This document shows, one piece after another, positions 30,909 to 32,858 of a stretch of 32,858 nucleotides of DNA. This DNA is from a virus. Under the pieces are notes generated by a model. The model was not told the origin of the DNA. It was given only the letters and a program-made list of their open reading frames with translations, and did not search any database. Location: the IMG/VR virus record IMGVR_UViG_3300042905_003777, positions 1-32,858 of that record; one strand, written 5' to 3'. Position numbers and translations under genes: made by a program. Within the stretch, counting starts at the first letter, position 1; each line of letters begins with the position of its first letter.

Positions 30909-31372
30909 AGATTCTTTTTTCTAACAGAATTAATATCAATAACGCCAGTGTTCACAGCGCCGCCGAAATCTCCGTCAACTACTACATTAGCACATAGTTC
31001 ACGGAACCAACGATCTACAATCTCTTCGTCTTTATCACCGTCGAAACCATAGCCCTCTTGCTTTAATTTTAACACAAAATGATCGTTCCAGTCAAGCTCA
31101 AAAAAGCCATTCCTAATATTGTCTTTGTTTATGTGTGTATTTAATACACCTACCCATGGTTCTTTGAGCCTAGTAGCCCGATCTTTTGGTGCTAACTTGG
31201 CCGATTCTTCTTGCTCTAGAGCAAGATTTGCTTTCTTTTCGGCTAGGGTAATTTCATCAGCCTTCTGATCAGCTAGTTTTGTAGCTTCATCTATTGCTGT
31301 TTTGGTATCGATAAGTTGTTGCTCTAGTTTATCAATACCCATTATTTTTTTAAAGAATTTTGTTAGCATCAT
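30905..31372 (-). CDS. Coiled-coil protein with conserved C-terminal domain (155 aa)
   Basis: Residues about 12-60 are a strong coiled coil (DKLEQQLIDTKTAIDEATKL, then AEKKANLALEQEE). A conserved-looking domain follows: EPWVGVLNTHINKDNIRNGF, then FELDWNDHFVLKLKQEGYGF and VDRWFRELCANVV. I recall it as hypothetical in cyanophages. The start is ATG 31372 (ATGA overlap with queE) or ATG 31369 (6 nt after GGGG); upstream GTG 31381 is less likely. It couples the QueE-like gene to the FEN nuclease. A structural or replisome-associated partner is plausible, not shown. Confidence 0.75.
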   Translation of the reverse strand: MMLTKFFKKIMGIDKLEQQLIDTKTAIDEATKLADQKADEITLAEKKANLALEQEESAKLAPKDRATRLKEPWVGVLNTHINKDNIRNGFFELDWNDHFVLKLKQEGYGFDGDKDEEIVDRWFRELCANVVVDGDFGGAVNTGVIDINSVRKKNL

Positions 31373-32223
31373 GTACCCCACTCGTTTTTAAATAATGGAA
31401 CTTGTAGTCTATCGCTATAGCGCCAGCCACGCTTCATTGCCGCTAGTGCTACATTCTTTGCGTTAAGTGTATATACACTTTCCACTCCGCCCACTGGCAT
31501 TAAGTAAACGTGCCCTTTAAATCCCGCTTCTTTAAATTCCTCAACAGCGTGTTCTGCATCGATAACATCTTCTGCTGTTGCTACTACAAATTTAAGATAT
31601 GCTGTACCTACTTCTTCGTATTCACAAACAACTTCTGGGCGAATAGCCTCAAACCAATTCTCACCACTTGCAGGAAGTTTAGCACTTACTGAAAATGTAA
31701 GCTCTTTACCCACTTCGCTATTCCACTTTCTCAAGTATTCTTTAAATTCCGGAGTAAGTTTTTGAGTACCATTTGTTTCAAATGTAATTTCCTTCAACGC
31801 CTTCATTTTAGAATTGTTAAGCAAGTCTGGATAAGCACGTTGCCAACCCAGCAAAGGTTCGCCACCTGTAATAACCAAGTGTTCATCCTTCCACTCGTTA
31901 TGCGGAATAATTTCCATAATACGATCTGTAATTGCTTCGCTAGTAAGCATTGGCGACAAATCTTTAAACTCTGGCATCCAAGATGCATAAGAATCACAAC
32001 CTGTGCTAACTAGTGGAAGCTCTTCATACTTTTGAAAAGGTGTAACTAATGAATGTGTAGCTGCAATACCAGCAGCCTCCATACTCAATTCACCACGCGA
32101 CATACCAAACCCAGCACACTTAAAGTTACAACCAAATGTGCGTAGAAATACACTAGGAACACCCATATAGCGTCCCTCACCTTGAATGCTGTAAAACAAC
32201 TCTGCAATTTTAATCTTACTCAT
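31369..32223 (-). CDS. queE: QueE-like radical SAM 7-carboxy-7-deazaguanine synthase (284 aa)
   Basis: Ring-contracts 6-carboxytetrahydropterin to CDG in the preQ0 pathway, used for queuosine in tRNA or for 7-deazaguanine in phage DNA. Family marks: ELFYSIQGEGRYMGVPSVFLR (8-28), G31-C32-NFK-C36, GCDSYASW with C76, VITGGEPLL (G120-P123), ETNGT, FSVSAKL, LKFVV and LMPVG. The third cluster Cys normally follows the second by 2 residues; here 39 residues lie between C36 and C76 (CX3CX39C), and GCDSYASW looks like the usual CDT-Y-W. The gap carries AGFGMSRGE. It starts by ATGA overlap with the MazG-like gene. Other preQ0 genes are not in the window. Cyanophage QueE proteins I recall have the same GFGM-RGE insertion, so this is probably functional. 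Confidence 0.85.
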   Translation of the reverse strand: MSKIKIAELFYSIQGEGRYMGVPSVFLRTFGCNFKCAGFGMSRGELSMEAAGIAATHSLVTPFQKYEELPLVSTGCDSYASWMPEFKDLSPMLTSEAITDRIMEIIPHNEWKDEHLVITGGEPLLGWQRAYPDLLNNSKMKALKEITFETNGTQKLTPEFKEYLRKWNSEVGKELTFSVSAKLPASGENWFEAIRPEVVCEYEEVGTAYLKFVVATAEDVIDAEHAVEEFKEAGFKGHVYLMPVGGVESVYTLNAKNVALAAMKRGWRYSDRLQVPLFKNEWGT

Positions 32224-32507
32224 ACGTTAATTTCACCTTCAAAAATATTTGACCACTGTTTTAGTTTAGCAATCTTGTTGTCGGCGGCAATGATCACTTC
32301 TTCTTTGTCTACTAGATTGTGGTCTATACAAAGATTGATCATGGCCTGTAAATCTCCTAGCTCTTCCGCCAAATGCTGTCTATTAGTAAGTGGCTTACCT
32401 GGTTTAACATTATCTAAACCAAAGCGATTAATTTTACTAATAGCAACAATTACTTCTGCACATTCTTCTTGAGTAATGTCTAGAATTTCTTTTTCTTTAT
32501 TATTCAT
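32220..32507 (-). CDS. mazG: MazG-like nucleotide pyrophosphohydrolase (95 aa)
   Basis: Predicted to hydrolyse (d)NTPs or ppGpp-like nucleotides to monophosphate and pyrophosphate. The all-alpha MazG/MazG-like metal sites are E14-E15-C-A-E18 (TQEECAEV) and E49-E50-L-G-D53 (LAEELGDLQAMI), joined by RFGLDN and LTNRQH. The length fits the small one-domain phage type. ATG 32507 is chosen; a GTG at 32522 would overlap the upstream gene. Its stop overlaps queE (ATGA). Cyanophage MazG is proposed to alter host nucleotide signalling; cognate substrate is not evident here. Confidence 0.82.
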   Translation of the reverse strand: MNNKEKEILDITQEECAEVIVAISKINRFGLDNVKPGKPLTNRQHLAEELGDLQAMINLCIDHNLVDKEEVIIAADNKIAKLKQWSNIFEGEINV

Positions 32508-32513
32508 ATTACT

Positions 32514-32519
32514 ATTATA
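32514..32519 (-). promoter_or_regulatory. Sigma-70-like -10 box before the MazG-like gene
   Basis: TATAAT on the - strand, with TTGGTC (4 of 6 to TTGACA) 17 nt upstream. The predicted start would fall at ATG 32507 itself, giving a leaderless message. The -10 overlaps the stop of the upstream gene; it may be fortuitous. Confidence 0.25.
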
Positions 32520-32679
32520 CACTCTTTTTTGCTAAAGACCAAGAACCATTTTTATTATCAGTCCAAATTAATTCATCACCTTCTTTCCAGCCCGTTTCTT
32601 TGAGCATATCTTCGGGGAAGGGTAATATTAAGTCACCTGTTTCGGGGTCGTCTTGTAGTTCAACTGTCCAATTTTTCAA
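32515..32679 (-). CDS. Small AbrB-like phage protein with TTG start (54 aa)
   Basis: The protein KNWTVELQDDPETGDLILPF then PEDMLKETGWKEGDELIWTD and GSWSLAKK has the swapped-hairpin spacing of the SpoVT/AbrB/MazE fold (LP-x-LG-x-GD-x-L). It is also a common hypothetical in phages. The start is TTG 32679, with AGGAG (32686-32690) at 6 nt. A longer reading to 32856 is a shadow of the deaminase frame and is rejected. It overlaps the end of the deaminase gene by 20 nt. DNA binding is possible but the basic N-terminal contact residues are few; function unknown. Confidence 0.6.
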   Translation of the reverse strand: MKNWTVELQDDPETGDLILPFPEDMLKETGWKEGDELIWTDNKNGSWSLAKKSV

Positions 32680-32858
32680 TGTTAACTCCTGATTTTTTGA
32701 GGAACTCGATGCCCGCATCATCTCTATAGTTTTCACCATAGTAAACACTATTAATGCCAGACTGATATATAAGTTTGGCACATTCAATACACGGGGCGTG
32801 AGTAATAAAAATATCAGCCCCAAACCCACTGTCATTAGACTTCGCCAGTTTTGCAATA
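32660..32858 (-). CDS. Cytidine/deoxycytidylate deaminase, C-terminal part (partial)
   Basis: Makes dUMP from dCMP (or deaminates a related cytidine nucleotide) for thymidylate synthesis. The visible 65 residues carry THAPCIECAKLIYQSGI, the PCxxC zinc-ligand motif of this superfamily, followed by VYYGENYRDDAGIEFLKKSGV, as in T4 dCMP deaminase and cyanophage relatives. The upstream HAE/CAE half is beyond the window. The stop is TGA 32660-32662. Its end overlaps the AbrB-like gene by 20 nt. It is the first gene of this - strand cluster in the window. Confidence 0.85.
   Translation of the reverse strand, partial: IAKLAKSNDSGFGADIFITHAPCIECAKLIYQSGINSVYYGENYRDDAGIEFLKKSGVNIEKLDS

Noticed and set aside
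31465-31480. 16-nt perfect palindrome AAGTGTATATACACTT in queE
   Set aside because: About one such palindrome is expected by chance in 33 kb; no functional context.
32680-32856. N-terminal membrane-like extension of the AbrB-like gene
   Set aside because: The hydrophobic stretch is the other frame of the deaminase (PCxxC), and the strong AGGAG sits before TTG 32679.

Overview
This window looks like part of the genome of a large T4-like marine myovirus. The evidence is gene content and dense packing: virion and tail-fibre genes on the + strand, a DNA/nucleotide-metabolism cluster on the - strand, ATGA or TAATG junctions throughout, A+T-rich DNA and T4-type TATAAATA late-promoter boxes. Several predicted proteins match, from memory of the families, proteins of cyanophages and SAR11 (Pelagibacter) myophages. 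No host-diagnostic gene such as psbA is in the window, so I do not name the host. No tRNA, rRNA, IS element, CRISPR array or integrase was found.

Left and centre, + strand (1-20962), structural module: the last codons of an upstream gene run by a TAATG junction into a 10.8-kb gene for a 3607-residue mosaic virion protein. This carries FG-GAP beta-propeller blades split by CBM5/12-like insertions, glycine-rich GYT repeats and a C-terminal string of beta-sandwich repeats. A 220-aa virion protein follows, then four tandem paralogous fibre genes that share one N-terminal head and carry different C-terminal ends (tail collar plus HxH in the first, an LAENY-type domain in the third and fourth), then a pair of paralogous ~300-aa virion proteins.

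Centre-right, + strand (21019-26979), modification cassette: a small conserved protein, two GT-A-like glycosyltransferases with DxD motifs, an unknown protein, two related glycosyltransferase-like proteins (one an internal duplication whose first copy has lost the DxD), and a radical SAM protein of the phage 'twitch' type. Five successive junctions overlap by 4-13 nt, so the first six genes are probably one coupled unit. I infer a system that modifies virion, host-surface or other polymers; the substrate is unknown. It ends at a hairpin between convergent stop codons at about 26980-27000.

Right, - strand (26988-32858), read leftwards from the right edge: C-terminal part of a cytidine/deoxycytidylate deaminase, a 54-aa AbrB-like protein starting at TTG, a MazG-like pyrophosphohydrolase, a QueE-like enzyme whose third cluster cysteine is displaced by a 39-residue gap, a coiled-coil protein, a T4 RNase H-type FEN nuclease, then eight small conserved phage proteins of unknown function. 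The enzymes fit nucleotide-pool control, lagging-strand processing and possible 7-deazaguanine DNA modification or queuosine supply.
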